Shown here in pieces: positions 41,589-50,172 of a stretch of 64,000 nt of DNA. A program made the translations under genes and the position numbers. The DNA comes from DASZTV01 sp035548125 (lineage in GTDB: Bacteria; Actinomycetota; Actinomycetes; JAFAQI01). Under the pieces are notes generated by a model. It searched no databases. It was given only the letters and a program-made list of their open reading frames with translations, and was not told where the DNA came from. Each line of letters starts with the position of its first letter. Within the stretch, counting starts at the first letter, position 1. Location: assembly GCA_035548125.1 (NCBI GenBank), contig DASZTV010000073.1, positions 1 through 64,000 on the forward strand, read 5' to 3'.

Positions 41589-41772
41589 GCGCGATCGCCT
41601 GCTCAGGGCACGCGGCGATCGCCTGGTGCACCGCGTCGAGCCGTTCGCCGGTCACTGCGCCGTCGCCAATGACCTGGCCGTACCCCCCGTCGTCGTCGGA
41701 GAAGACCTCCGGTGCGGTGACGTAGCAACGACCATGGCCGCTGCAGCGGTCGGGGTCGATGGAGACTTTCAC
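41575..41772 (-). CDS. Single-cluster ferredoxin ([3Fe-4S]/[4Fe-4S]) partner of P450
   Basis: A 65-residue ferredoxin. It has VSIDPDRCSGHGRCYVTAPEVF with the CxxHGxC pattern typical of actinobacterial P450 redox partners, and a last Cys in AIAACPEQAIAL. The His in place of the second cluster Cys suggests a 3Fe-4S or alternative-ligand cluster. The GTG start overlaps the P450 stop (GTGA), so the two are coupled. It should pass electrons from a ferredoxin reductase encoded elsewhere to the P450 at 41769. Confidence 0.9.
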   Translation of the reverse strand: MKVSIDPDRCSGHGRCYVTAPEVFSDDDGGYGQVIGDGAVTGERLDAVHQAIAACPEQAIALRRP

Positions 41773-42953
41773 TGCGCCTGCTCCACCGGGAAGACGAGCG
41801 GCAGCTGCTTGAGGTGGAAGGTGCCCGAGGGCCAGGCGATCTCTGGCTCGAAGCCCGGAGAGACCTGGTAATCCGGGATCAGCTTGTGGAACTCCTCCGC
41901 GATGATCCGCAGCTCCCGGCGAGCGAGATGGGAGCCCAGGCATCGGTGGTTGCCGCCGCCGAACGCGCGATGACCCTTGTCGGCTTGGTCGAGGTCGACC
42001 GAGTCGGCCTGCGGGAAGGTGGCCCCATCGCGGTTCGCGGTGCCGAGGCAGAGCATCACCAACGAGTCGGCCGGGATCCTCACCCCGCACACCTCGACTT
42101 CGCGAGTGGTCACCCGCGGCGTCATGGGTGCCGGCGGCTCGAGGCGAAGGACCTCCTCGATCATCGGCTGGACCAGCGTGTTGTCGACTACCACGCGTTG
42201 CCGCAGCGCCGGATCACGAGCGAGCTCGTGCATCATGAAGCCGATCATTGCGGTGACGGTGTCGAGACCGGCGAGAACGAACAGGAAGCACAGCCCGAGG
42301 ACCTCCTCCTCTGTCCACGCATCGTCGCCCTCGATCGAAAGAATCCGCGAGAGCATGTCATCGCCCGGTCTCGCGCGCTTGTCAGCGATGCAGGCCTGGA
42401 GGTAGGCGTACAGCGCGAGCGCGTTCTCGACCAGCTCCGGCGAGAGGTCTCCCTGGGCCTGGCTCGAGTGCTCGATGATCGTCTCGGCCCACAGGATGAA
42501 CTGGTCGCGATCGGCGAGTGGCAGTCCGAACAGGGTCAGGAAGACTTGAGTCGGGTACAGGCGAGCGAGGTCGTCGACGATGTCGCACTCGCCGCGATCG
42601 ACGAAGGTTTGGATCAGCTCGCGTGCCTGTGAGCGCAACGAGTCGTCCATCTCGTTGATGACTTTGGGGGCGAGCATCGGGTCGAGGACCCGGCGGTAGC
42701 GGGCGTGATCTGGCGGGTCGACTGCAATCGGGATCAGGGTTACTGGACTGCCTAGCTGATCGAAGGCCCTCGCCGAGGAGAACAGCTCGGGGTTGCGGTG
42801 CGCGTACTGCACCGCCTCGGGGCTGGTCAGCATCCAGGTGCCATTGGCGGCTTGGAACACCTCACCCGCCTCGCGCACCCAGCGCCAGCCGTCGCGGCGG
42901 CTCAGCGCCATCGGCGCATCGGCGAGGTCGAACGTGCGCGCTGCCTCGGTCAT
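41769..42953 (-). CDS. Cytochrome P450
   Basis: A 394-residue bacterial P450. The I-helix is FVLAGLDTVTAMIGF, the ExxR is EEVLRLEPPAPMTPR, and the haem loop FGGGNHRCLGSHLARRELR carries the Cys ligand. It is followed by its own ferredoxin and overlaps the AarF-type gene upstream by ATGA. The I-helix has Leu-Asp where the usual His/Glu-Asp lies. Hydroxylation of a terpenoid- or fatty-acid-like molecule is plausible from the cluster context; the substrate is not known. Confidence 0.93.
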   Translation of the reverse strand: MTEAARTFDLADAPMALSRRDGWRWVREAGEVFQAANGTWMLTSPEAVQYAHRNPELFSSARAFDQLGSPVTLIPIAVDPPDHARYRRVLDPMLAPKVINEMDDSLRSQARELIQTFVDRGECDIVDDLARLYPTQVFLTLFGLPLADRDQFILWAETIIEHSSQAQGDLSPELVENALALYAYLQACIADKRARPGDDMLSRILSIEGDDAWTEEEVLGLCFLFVLAGLDTVTAMIGFMMHELARDPALRQRVVVDNTLVQPMIEEVLRLEPPAPMTPRVTTREVEVCGVRIPADSLVMLCLGTANRDGATFPQADSVDLDQADKGHRAFGGGNHRCLGSHLARRELRIIAEEFHKLIPDYQVSPGFEPEIAWPSGTFHLKQLPLVFPVEQAQ

Positions 42954-44572
42954 ATCGACTTCTTGCGCCTTCTCGGCTGGATCAGCTCTCGGATCTCTGC
43001 GTGCTGTTGCGCCTGGAGACGACGCATCTCTCCGAAGGTGACGTCCCCGTCGGTGTCCAGGCCGGACATCGCCGTCATCTGAGCCATCATCTCCTTCGGG
43101 TCGATGTTCATGAGTCGTACGTCGAAGCCCAGCGCCATCGCCAACGCGTCGCCGTGGGTCTCGAGCATGTAGGTGAAGAGATGACCGACCTCCTCGCCGA
43201 TGTTGAGATTCGCGGCCAGGCTAGTGATCGCACCGTCGAGGTAGATGACGCCCTTGATGAGCAGCATGAGCTCCTTGGGGATCTTTGCGCCGTGGCCCAG
43301 CAGCTTGCCGAACACCAGCTTCATGGTGTCGACCATCACCGCGGTGTCGGGACCGGCGGTGACGGCGGCCGTCAGGGTGTCGAGGTCGAGGTCGGCGAGG
43401 ACGGCGTCGACGTCGGTACCCGCGGGGAACATGCCTAGGTCCACCAAGGCCGACAGCTGCGCCCGATAGTCCTGTGTCGCGGACGCCATCATCATCTGCA
43501 TGACGGCGAGTCGCTTCGGCTCCGGGAAGCGACCGGTGATCCCGAAGTCGAAAAGCGCCGCCCGGCCATCCGCGGTCACCAGAGTGTTGCCGGCGTGGAG
43601 ATCGCCGTGGAAGACCCCGAAGATGATGGCGCCTTCGAAGAAGCTGCTCAGCAGCCCCCGCAGCATCTCGCGAGCGGTGTCGATGCCGGCGGCGTTGATG
43701 CTGTCGACATCGTCGATGCGGTATCCGTAGAGGCGTTCCATGACGAGCACGCGACGCGTGATGAGCGATGGGTGAGGTCGAGGACAGACGATCTGCCGCT
43801 GCTCGGTACGTGCGAGCACCTCGGCGATGTCGAGCAGGTTCTGCGCCTCCAGCTGGAAGTCGAGCTCTTCGACGATCGTCTCGGCGAACAACTCCACGTA
43901 CGCCGGCGGGTTGGCCAGGCCGGCCGCCTTGATCCGGCCGACCAGCAGCCGGGCAAGCCACATCATGACGCGGAGGTCCTTGCGCACGATCGTGGCGATG
44001 TCCTCGCGCTGCACCTTGATCACAACCTCTTGGCCCCCCGGCAGCGTCGCACCATGGACCTGGGCGATTGACGCTGCGGCGATCGGCGTCGGGTCGAAGC
44101 TTTCGAACAGCTCCGCCACCGTGCCGTCCAGGTCGGCCTCTACAACCCGCAGCACCGCTGGCAACGGCATCTCGGCGACGCGGTCCTGCAGCTTCTTGAA
44201 CTCGGCGATCAACGGCGCTGGCAGCAGCCCCTCGCCGGATGCGACCAGCTGACCGAGCTTGATGAACGTCGGGCCGAGCCGCTCGAAGGCGCGTCGGAGC
44301 CGGACTGCAAGGAGGCTGGTGGCCTCGTCGCCGCCGCGACGCCGCTCAAGCAGCCACCATGGCAGAACCTGCCTGACGAGCACTGCCGTGACGCGGCACG
44401 CGTGCCATCCCGGTAGCAGACGGTGGCGGACCAGCTGCGGAACCAGCTGCCTGGTGGCTTCGCGCCGCGCGTCCAGGCCGGCTCGCCAGGGCATGGCCTC
44501 GGGCTGGACGAGCCACGGTCCGTTCGCCGTGAAGGCCCCGAGATGCAGGTCGCTGGGTGCTGGGTGGCTCAT
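42950..44572 (-). CDS. ABC1/AarF/UbiB family kinase-like protein
   Basis: A 540-residue atypical kinase of the UbiB group. It has the KxGQ-type segment LGPTFIKLGQLVASGEGLLP (about 95-114), the Ala-rich loop PIAAASIAQVHGA instead of a P-loop, VVIKVQRE with the ATP-site Lys, the catalytic VFHGDLHAGN and ALFDFGITGRF (DFG). A weak C-terminal membrane-associating region follows. Family members support quinone and isoprenoid lipid metabolism, some as ATPases. The ATG follows GCGAGG. Operon position between an importer receptor and a P450 is unusual. Confidence 0.9.
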   Translation of the reverse strand: MSHPAPSDLHLGAFTANGPWLVQPEAMPWRAGLDARREATRQLVPQLVRHRLLPGWHACRVTAVLVRQVLPWWLLERRRGGDEATSLLAVRLRRAFERLGPTFIKLGQLVASGEGLLPAPLIAEFKKLQDRVAEMPLPAVLRVVEADLDGTVAELFESFDPTPIAAASIAQVHGATLPGGQEVVIKVQREDIATIVRKDLRVMMWLARLLVGRIKAAGLANPPAYVELFAETIVEELDFQLEAQNLLDIAEVLARTEQRQIVCPRPHPSLITRRVLVMERLYGYRIDDVDSINAAGIDTAREMLRGLLSSFFEGAIIFGVFHGDLHAGNTLVTADGRAALFDFGITGRFPEPKRLAVMQMMMASATQDYRAQLSALVDLGMFPAGTDVDAVLADLDLDTLTAAVTAGPDTAVMVDTMKLVFGKLLGHGAKIPKELMLLIKGVIYLDGAITSLAANLNIGEEVGHLFTYMLETHGDALAMALGFDVRLMNIDPKEMMAQMTAMSGLDTDGDVTFGEMRRLQAQQHAEIRELIQPRRRKKSI

Positions 44573-44591
44573 GTCGATCCTCGCCGGGTCG

Positions 44592-46229
44592 CTACGGGGT
44601 GAAGCCGGGTCGCCACTTCTGGCTCGTCACGACCCAGCAGTTGCAGGCGTAGTGGAACGCGCCCGTGCGCCAGTACTCACCGCCGGTCGGATCGTCGACG
44701 GTGAAGTGGGCCGGGCCTGCTGGGAAACCGAGGTCGAGTCGTCCGGCGCGCGACAGGCCGGCCGCGAGCGAGGCACGGTTGAGGGACGGCGCGTTCTCGA
44801 TCGCAGCGACCAGCATTGACGTGCTGACGCACGCGACACCCTCCAGCGCGCCGGCGGTCTTGGCCGTTCCGCTCGTCGGCGCAGGCAGACCCGCTTTGCT
44901 CATCAGCCGGTTGCAAGCCTTTGTCTCCGAGTTGAACTGGTACCCCGCGGTGTCTTGAGCGCCGACCTGGTCGGTCGTGATGTCGAGCGCGTCGTTCATG
45001 CTGCCGGGGTTTCGGTCCGACGAGTGATCGGTGAGCTGGACCTCGGCGTCGCTCATCAGCGCGTACTTCGGGTAGTAGTGCTGCTGCTGCGCGGCTTTGG
45101 CGAACCCGGGAGTCGTGTCGTAGGCGACACTGACGACGCGGTTGACCCCGGCGCTCTTGAACTGCACTGCGGCTGCGGTCTGCTGGCTCAAGGACGCGTT
45201 CCCTGTCACGCTGGGGTTGCACCCGTAGTTGTAAACCGACCAGGTCTTGGAGGGATATCCGGCGCGGGTCAGCTCGCGGCGGATGTCGCTGCTCTCGTCT
45301 GGATAGCAGGTGGAGTCCAGGATGCCGATCTTCTTTGTTCCCTTGAACCAGCCGACCTGTTTCGCGCCGAGGATGTAGTCGGCGATCAGCCGGTCATAGT
45401 CCGGAGCCCAGGACAGGATGTAGGGGTAGTACTTTCGCAGCGTCGGGACGTGCGGCGAGGTGTACCAGAAGTTCGGGATCTTCGCCTGCGGGATGCAGCT
45501 GATCGTCTGCGGGTTGTACAGGTTGTTGATCACGGCGAAGTCATGGTCCTGCTGGATGTTCAGGCAGGCTGTCTGCTCCGAGCTCGCACTGGTGACGTTG
45601 TCGGAGTAGAACTTCGGGACCAGCTTGCGGCACGCCACACCGCCGTGCGCGTTGATGTTGTTGAAGACCGCCCGGTAGGCCGTCTCTTCGCTCTTCGCGC
45701 TCGCGAGCCCGGCCAGCGAGTTGAGCGCCCCCAGATCGACGACGACCACCCCGACGGTGATGGTGCTGTTCGTGATGCCTTCGCCGGTGGGAGCGCTGGG
45801 GCAGCGCGGTGTCGACGGGGTGTGCTGACCGGACGTGCCGGAGCCGCCGGACCCCGCTGTCGACCCCGGGCTGGGCCCGGGCGAGGACGCGCCGCCATTC
45901 GATGAGCCGCCGGACCCGCCGGACCCGCCGGACCCGCCGGACCCTCCGGTGCCGAGCAGTGACGATCCGCCGCCGGGGTGCGCCGCGCCCCCCGTGTGGC
46001 CGTTGCCGCCTTGCCCTGTGCCACCCGAACCCGCCTGACCGCCTTGCGGGGCCCCTTGCGAGGGCTGCGAGAAGCTCCCCAGCGCCGCCGAGGATCCTCC
46101 GCCGGACGTGGTCGGGAGCGCTGCCCAGACGACGAGGAGGACAACGACGACGAATGCGACTGCTGTCATCGCCCATTCGACAGGTGGGCCCTCGCGCAGC
46201 CACAGGCGCAGTTGCTGAAACGGCGTCAC
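44592..46229 (-). CDS. Membrane-anchored ABC transporter substrate-binding protein with Gly/Ser tether
   Basis: A 545-residue receptor of the type I periplasmic-binding fold. A single N-terminal transmembrane anchor (MTAVAFVVVVLLVVWAALP, about 21-39) without a lipobox is followed by about 100 residues of Gly/Ser/Pro linker containing GGSGGSGGSGGSGG. The ligand-binding part starts at about residue 150 (TITVGVVVVDLGALNSLAG) and is Cys-rich (CYPDESSD, YNYGCNPS, YACNCWVV). GGGAGG precedes the GTG at 46229 by 5 bases. It should serve the importer formed by the products at 46278 and 47250. Confidence 0.86.
   Translation of the reverse strand: MTPFQQLRLWLREGPPVEWAMTAVAFVVVVLLVVWAALPTTSGGGSSAALGSFSQPSQGAPQGGQAGSGGTGQGGNGHTGGAAHPGGGSSLLGTGGSGGSGGSGGSGGSSNGGASSPGPSPGSTAGSGGSGTSGQHTPSTPRCPSAPTGEGITNSTITVGVVVVDLGALNSLAGLASAKSEETAYRAVFNNINAHGGVACRKLVPKFYSDNVTSASSEQTACLNIQQDHDFAVINNLYNPQTISCIPQAKIPNFWYTSPHVPTLRKYYPYILSWAPDYDRLIADYILGAKQVGWFKGTKKIGILDSTCYPDESSDIRRELTRAGYPSKTWSVYNYGCNPSVTGNASLSQQTAAAVQFKSAGVNRVVSVAYDTTPGFAKAAQQQHYYPKYALMSDAEVQLTDHSSDRNPGSMNDALDITTDQVGAQDTAGYQFNSETKACNRLMSKAGLPAPTSGTAKTAGALEGVACVSTSMLVAAIENAPSLNRASLAAGLSRAGRLDLGFPAGPAHFTVDDPTGGEYWRTGAFHYACNCWVVTSQKWRPGFTP
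45910..45950. repeat. 9-bp tandem repeat encoding a Gly-Ser tether
   Basis: The unit GGACCCGCC is repeated at least three times with a degenerate further copy. Inside the receptor gene it encodes GGS repeats of the flexible linker. Such arrays change length easily by slippage, which would alter how far the binding domain reaches from the membrane without shifting the frame. Confidence 0.7.
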
Positions 46230-46277
46230 GGTGCCTCCCGATGGTCCATACAGTTCGTGTCGGTCAGACGGGCAGGT

Positions 46278-47027
46278 TCATCGGCCGACGCCGAGGAATG
46301 CGGCCCGCGCGAGATCGTCGCGCTCGAGCAGATCGCTGGGTGGGCCCTCGAACCGGATCTCGCCCTTTTCCATGAACAGAGCGCGGTCGCACATCTCGGC
46401 CGCGATGTTCAGGCTCTGCTCGACGAGGATCAACGCCGCGCCCGACCTCTGAATATCGCGGACGATCTGCATGAGCTGCCCGACGATGATGGGCGCGAGC
46501 CCGAGCGAGAGCTCGTCGATGCAGAGCAGTCGTGGTTGGACCAGCAGCGCCTTGGCGAGCGCCAGCTGTTGTTGCTCGCCTCCAGACAGGGACCCGGCCC
46601 GCTGGTCGAGCCGCCGCGCAAGGTGCGGAAACACCTCGAAGACGTGGGTGCGGCGCTGACGCGCCGAATCTCGTTCGCGGCGGGCAGGCAGCGCGGCCAT
46701 CTCGAGGTTGTCGCGGACCGTCATGTCCGCGAACACCCCGTTGCCGCCAGGTACGAGGAGGAGTCCTCGCTCGGGCAGCCGCTCGGCCACGGTGGCCGTG
46801 ATGTCTTCGCCGGCGAAGAGGATACGTCCACCTCGTGGTCGTTCGAGGCCGGTGATGACGCGGAGCAGCGTGGACTTCCCGGCGCCGTTTGTGCCCAGCA
46901 GCGCCAGTGACTCTCCTGCCCGCACCTGCAGGGAGACGTCGAACAGCACCTGCATCGAGCCGTACGAGAAGGCCACGTTCCGGACGTCAAGAAGGGCCTC
47001 GGTATCGGATGCCGGTCTTTCAGTCAT
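46278..47027 (-). CDS. Liv-type ABC transporter ATP-binding protein (LivF-like)
   Basis: A 249-residue ATPase. It has Walker A GTNGAGKSTLLRVITG, the LivF-type GGNGVFADMTVRDNLEM, signature LSGGEQQQLALAKAL, Walker B LLCIDELSLGLAP and LVEQSLN. The ATG at 47027 begins MTERPASD; no good ribosome binding site is visible. It is transcribed away from the triple-fusion permease across a 222-bp region. It should be the second ATPase of that importer, pairing with the LivG domain fused to the permease. Confidence 0.9.
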   Translation of the reverse strand: MTERPASDTEALLDVRNVAFSYGSMQVLFDVSLQVRAGESLALLGTNGAGKSTLLRVITGLERPRGGRILFAGEDITATVAERLPERGLLLVPGGNGVFADMTVRDNLEMAALPARRERDSARQRRTHVFEVFPHLARRLDQRAGSLSGGEQQQLALAKALLVQPRLLCIDELSLGLAPIIVGQLMQIVRDIQRSGAALILVEQSLNIAAEMCDRALFMEKGEIRFEGPPSDLLERDDLARAAFLGVGR

Positions 47028-47249
47028 CGCGCGCAGTCGGTTTGTTGCATTTCGGCAGACGATTGCACTATTTTCACCCTCGCGCAAGACACCTCAGGTA
47101 TCCGCGCCATCCGTTGTACGGTGCGTTCCGGGGCCCTTGCGAACGACGTTCATGCGAGGCATGCTGCGCCCCATCTTCATTCGCCCTAGTTCGTTCGCCC
47201 AAGCCGCGATCCTCCTATCGGAGGACCATCTACCAGGGGGTCGAAGCGT
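47028..47249. promoter_or_regulatory. Divergent control region of the second Liv importer
   Basis: A 222-bp gene-free region between the LivF-like and triple-fusion genes. It contains an AT-rich run near 47060-47072, a short palindrome GAACG-A-CGTTC (47141-47151) and a hairpin TCCTCC-TATC-GGAGGA (47210-47225). The hairpin would hide a Shine-Dalgarno-like GGAGGA, but no start codon follows that sequence at normal distance; the likely site for the TTG at 47250 is GGGGG at 47236-47240. No clear -35/-10 pair is assigned. Confidence 0.35.
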
Positions 47250-50114
47250 TTGAGTCTCGGCTGGCTGATGCTGGGCCTGCTGTCGGGCATGCTCTACGGG
47301 CTGCTCGCTGTCGGACTGGTGCTGGTCTATCGGGCGAACAAGTTCCTCAACCTCGCGCACGGCCAGCTCGGCGCGCTGTCTGCATTGATCCTCGCCAAGC
47401 TTTGCTTGGACTCAGGCTGGAGCTACGCAGCAGCCTTTCCTGTGGCCCTCGCCGCCGGCGTTGCCACGGGGGTCGTGGTTGAGCGACTGTTCATCCGGCG
47501 GATGCGCTCACGGTCCTCGTCGACGGTGTCGGTGCTTCTGCTCACCCTGGGCGTGTCGCAGCTGCTTCTCGCGCTGGTGCTGATCCCGGCGTTGCAACCC
47601 GACGCCACACGCCTGCAGGTCAAGGGCTTTCCGCTGCCCGTCAAGAGCGGCTTCACCTTCGGCGGCGTGATCTTCGGCGGGCAGTACGTCCTGATCCTGA
47701 TACTGGTGCCGACACTTGTCGCGGCGATTGCGCTGTTCCTGCGCTACACGGTCCTCGGCAAGATGATCCGCGCGGCTGCCGTCAACCCAGATGCGGCGCG
47801 GCTGTGCGGTATATCGCCGGCGCGGGTCAGCGCGGTGACATGGGGAATCGCGGGCGCGCTATCGGCGGTATCGGCGATCCTGCAAGCGCCCTCACAGGCC
47901 AGCTTCGATGCGACGGCGTTGGGACCCGAGCAGTTGTTCGTGGCGCTCGGTGCCGCCGCATTCGGTGCGTTCTCGTCCATCCCGATGGCGTTGCTCGGCG
48001 GGTTGACCCTCGGAGTCGTCGAGCAGGTCACCATCGGAGTCACATCCAACGACGGCACGGCCCTGTTGGTGATGTTTGCCGTCGTCCTGGTTGTGGTTCT
48101 CCTTCGCGGGGGCGACGTCGCCAGCGCGTTCGCCACCAGGGGCGCCGCTGTCGACGACCGAGCTCCCGCGCGGATACCCGGGAATGTTCGTGACCGGCTA
48201 CTGGTACGTCGCCACACCGCGCTGTTGCGGCTCGTCGGCATCGGTGTTGGGGTGCTGCTCCCGCTGCTGCCAGGACTGCGTTCGGACGGCCATCGCTTCG
48301 AGCTGAGTCTGATCCTGATCTACGCGGTCGTCGCAGTCTCGCTGACCATGCTGGTTGGGTGGGGCGGACAGCTCAGCCTCGGGCATTTCGCTGTGCTCGG
48401 GATGGGGGCCTTCGTAGCAGCCCGGCTCGCATCGCACGGGGTGAGCCTTCCGGTCCTTGTGGTGGCCGCGGGTGCCGCCGGCGCCGTCGTTTTGACCGTG
48501 GTCGGCATCCCGGCACTTCGGGTGCGTGGCCTCACGTTGGCGGTTACGACCCTCGGCTTCGCCCTGGTGGCCAACGAATGGCTGTTTCGGTCCAAGTGGT
48601 TCACGGGCTCGGTCACGCCGAATGTCGACCTGTCGCCTACTCCTGTGCTGCGCTGGGTCGGGTCGGTCTACGGGCTCCTGTCGGTGTACTACCTGTCGCT
48701 GGTGATCTTGGTCGCGGTGATGATCGTGGCGCGGGCTTTGCGCGGATCCACGCCGGGCCGACTGATGATCGCAGTGCGGGACGACGAGCGGGCGAGCGCG
48801 ACATTTGGCGTGACGCCCTCCACGGTCAAGCTGATGACACTTGCCATCAGTGGGTTCTTCGCGGGCGCGGCCGGCGTCGCATGGGGGCTCGCCTGGCGGA
48901 CCGTCAGCCCGGACCAGTTCACGCCGGACCTATCGCTGAGCATCTTGGCGTTGCCCGTCATCGGAGGGTTGGGCTCGGCAAGTGGCGCCGTGGGTGCATC
49001 GTTCCTGATCTACGCCTCCGTCTTCTTTCTTGGCCCGCATCTCGGGAGCTTGTTCGGGTCCGGGGGACAGGCTGGCGCGCAGCTCGCACTCAGCGGATTG
49101 CTGACCCTTGGAGTGCTGCTTGCGTATCCGAGCGGGATTGCGGGTGCCGTTCAGGACCGGTGGGAGCGGATCTTGGAGCGGCTCAGCCGCCAGGTGCGTG
49201 CTCGCGGCGCAGCCGTTGAGGCTGCGGAGTCGTCCTCTTCGCTAGACGTCAACGATGTGACGGTCACCTTTGGCGGGATCCGGGCGCTGGACGGCGCTTC
49301 AATACGGGTTGAGCGCGGTGAGATCGTCGGGCTGATCGGGCCGAACGGTGCTGGCAAGAGCACGTTGCTGAACGTCATTACCGGGCTGATACGGGCGGAC
49401 TCGGGCTCGGTCTGGGTCGACGGCCACCGCGTCGACAAGCTGCCGACGGACCTTCGATCCGGGTACGGGCTGGGCCGTAGCTTCCAGGCCGCGCACCTGT
49501 TCCCAGGGCTCACCGTGCGGGAGACCGTGCAGGCAGTGCTGGGTGCGCGTCGCGGCATTGGCGCGGTCTCCTCCATGGTCCGCGCGCCGTGGGTCACCCG
49601 GGCCGAACGGGGCATTCGCGCCGAGGCGGACGCCCTTATCGAGCGTACGGGCCTCGCGCCGTGGGCTGACACCCTGGCGGCGGACCTGTCGACCGGCACG
49701 CGTCGGATCTGTGATCTCACGCTGCAGATCGCCGCGCGGCCGCGCTTCCTGTTGCTCGACGAACCAACCGCCGGTGTCGCGCAGCGCGACGCTGAGGCGT
49801 TCGCACCGCTGCTACGTGCCATCCGCGAGGACCTAGGTTGCGCCATCGTCATCGTCGAGCACGATGTGCCGTTGTTGATGGGACTGTGCGACCGGGTGTA
49901 CGCGCTCGACCTAGGCCGAGTGATCGCCGAGGGGCCGCCTGCGAAGGTGCGTCATGACCCGCAGGTGATCGCCAGCTACCTGGGTGTCGACGAGGCGGCC
50001 ATCAACCGCTCTGGTGCCCGAGCGAGCCGGCCCCGCCGGCCCGCTTCCGCGCGGTCGTCGACGCCACGCAAGACCAAGCCGGTGACCGCCGGGCGCGCTG
50101 CAGGTCGTTCTTGA
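47250..50114 (+). CDS. Triple-fusion Liv ABC transporter: LivH permease-LivM permease-LivG ATPase
   Basis: A 954-residue single chain. The LivH unit (about 1-290) has LYGLLAVGLVLVYRANKFLN and LAHGQLGALSAL. The LivM unit (about 330-630) has GWGGQLSLGHFAVLGMGAFV and GSTPGRLMIAVRDDERASATFG. The LivG ATPase (about 665-910) has Walker A GPNGAGKSTLLNVITG, SFQAAHLFPGLTVRETVQ, a signature region reading LSTGTRRICDLTL, Walker B FLLLDEPTAGVAQ and the switch His in IVEHDV. A basic Pro/Arg/Lys tail closes the chain. No frameshift or stop breaks the fusion. The TTG start has a GGGGG nearby; the second ATPase is encoded divergently. Confidence 0.92.
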   Translation: MSLGWLMLGLLSGMLYGLLAVGLVLVYRANKFLNLAHGQLGALSALILAKLCLDSGWSYAAAFPVALAAGVATGVVVERLFIRRMRSRSSSTVSVLLLTLGVSQLLLALVLIPALQPDATRLQVKGFPLPVKSGFTFGGVIFGGQYVLILILVPTLVAAIALFLRYTVLGKMIRAAAVNPDAARLCGISPARVSAVTWGIAGALSAVSAILQAPSQASFDATALGPEQLFVALGAAAFGAFSSIPMALLGGLTLGVVEQVTIGVTSNDGTALLVMFAVVLVVVLLRGGDVASAFATRGAAVDDRAPARIPGNVRDRLLVRRHTALLRLVGIGVGVLLPLLPGLRSDGHRFELSLILIYAVVAVSLTMLVGWGGQLSLGHFAVLGMGAFVAARLASHGVSLPVLVVAAGAAGAVVLTVVGIPALRVRGLTLAVTTLGFALVANEWLFRSKWFTGSVTPNVDLSPTPVLRWVGSVYGLLSVYYLSLVILVAVMIVARALRGSTPGRLMIAVRDDERASATFGVTPSTVKLMTLAISGFFAGAAGVAWGLAWRTVSPDQFTPDLSLSILALPVIGGLGSASGAVGASFLIYASVFFLGPHLGSLFGSGGQAGAQLALSGLLTLGVLLAYPSGIAGAVQDRWERILERLSRQVRARGAAVEAAESSSSLDVNDVTVTFGGIRALDGASIRVERGEIVGLIGPNGAGKSTLLNVITGLIRADSGSVWVDGHRVDKLPTDLRSGYGLGRSFQAAHLFPGLTVRETVQAVLGARRGIGAVSSMVRAPWVTRAERGIRAEADALIERTGLAPWADTLAADLSTGTRRICDLTLQIAARPRFLLLDEPTAGVAQRDAEAFAPLLRAIREDLGCAIVIVEHDVPLLMGLCDRVYALDLGRVIAEGPPAKVRHDPQVIASYLGVDEAAINRSGARASRPRRPASARSSTPRKTKPVTAGRAAGRS

Positions 50115-50172
50115 CAGCGCGACTCCGTCGTAGTCAACATCGTTCACATCGTGCCCATCGAAGGAGAGACTC

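Noticed and set aside
45910..45950. Tandem repeat considered as an intergenic mobile element
   Set aside because: It is in frame inside the receptor gene and encodes its Gly-Ser tether.
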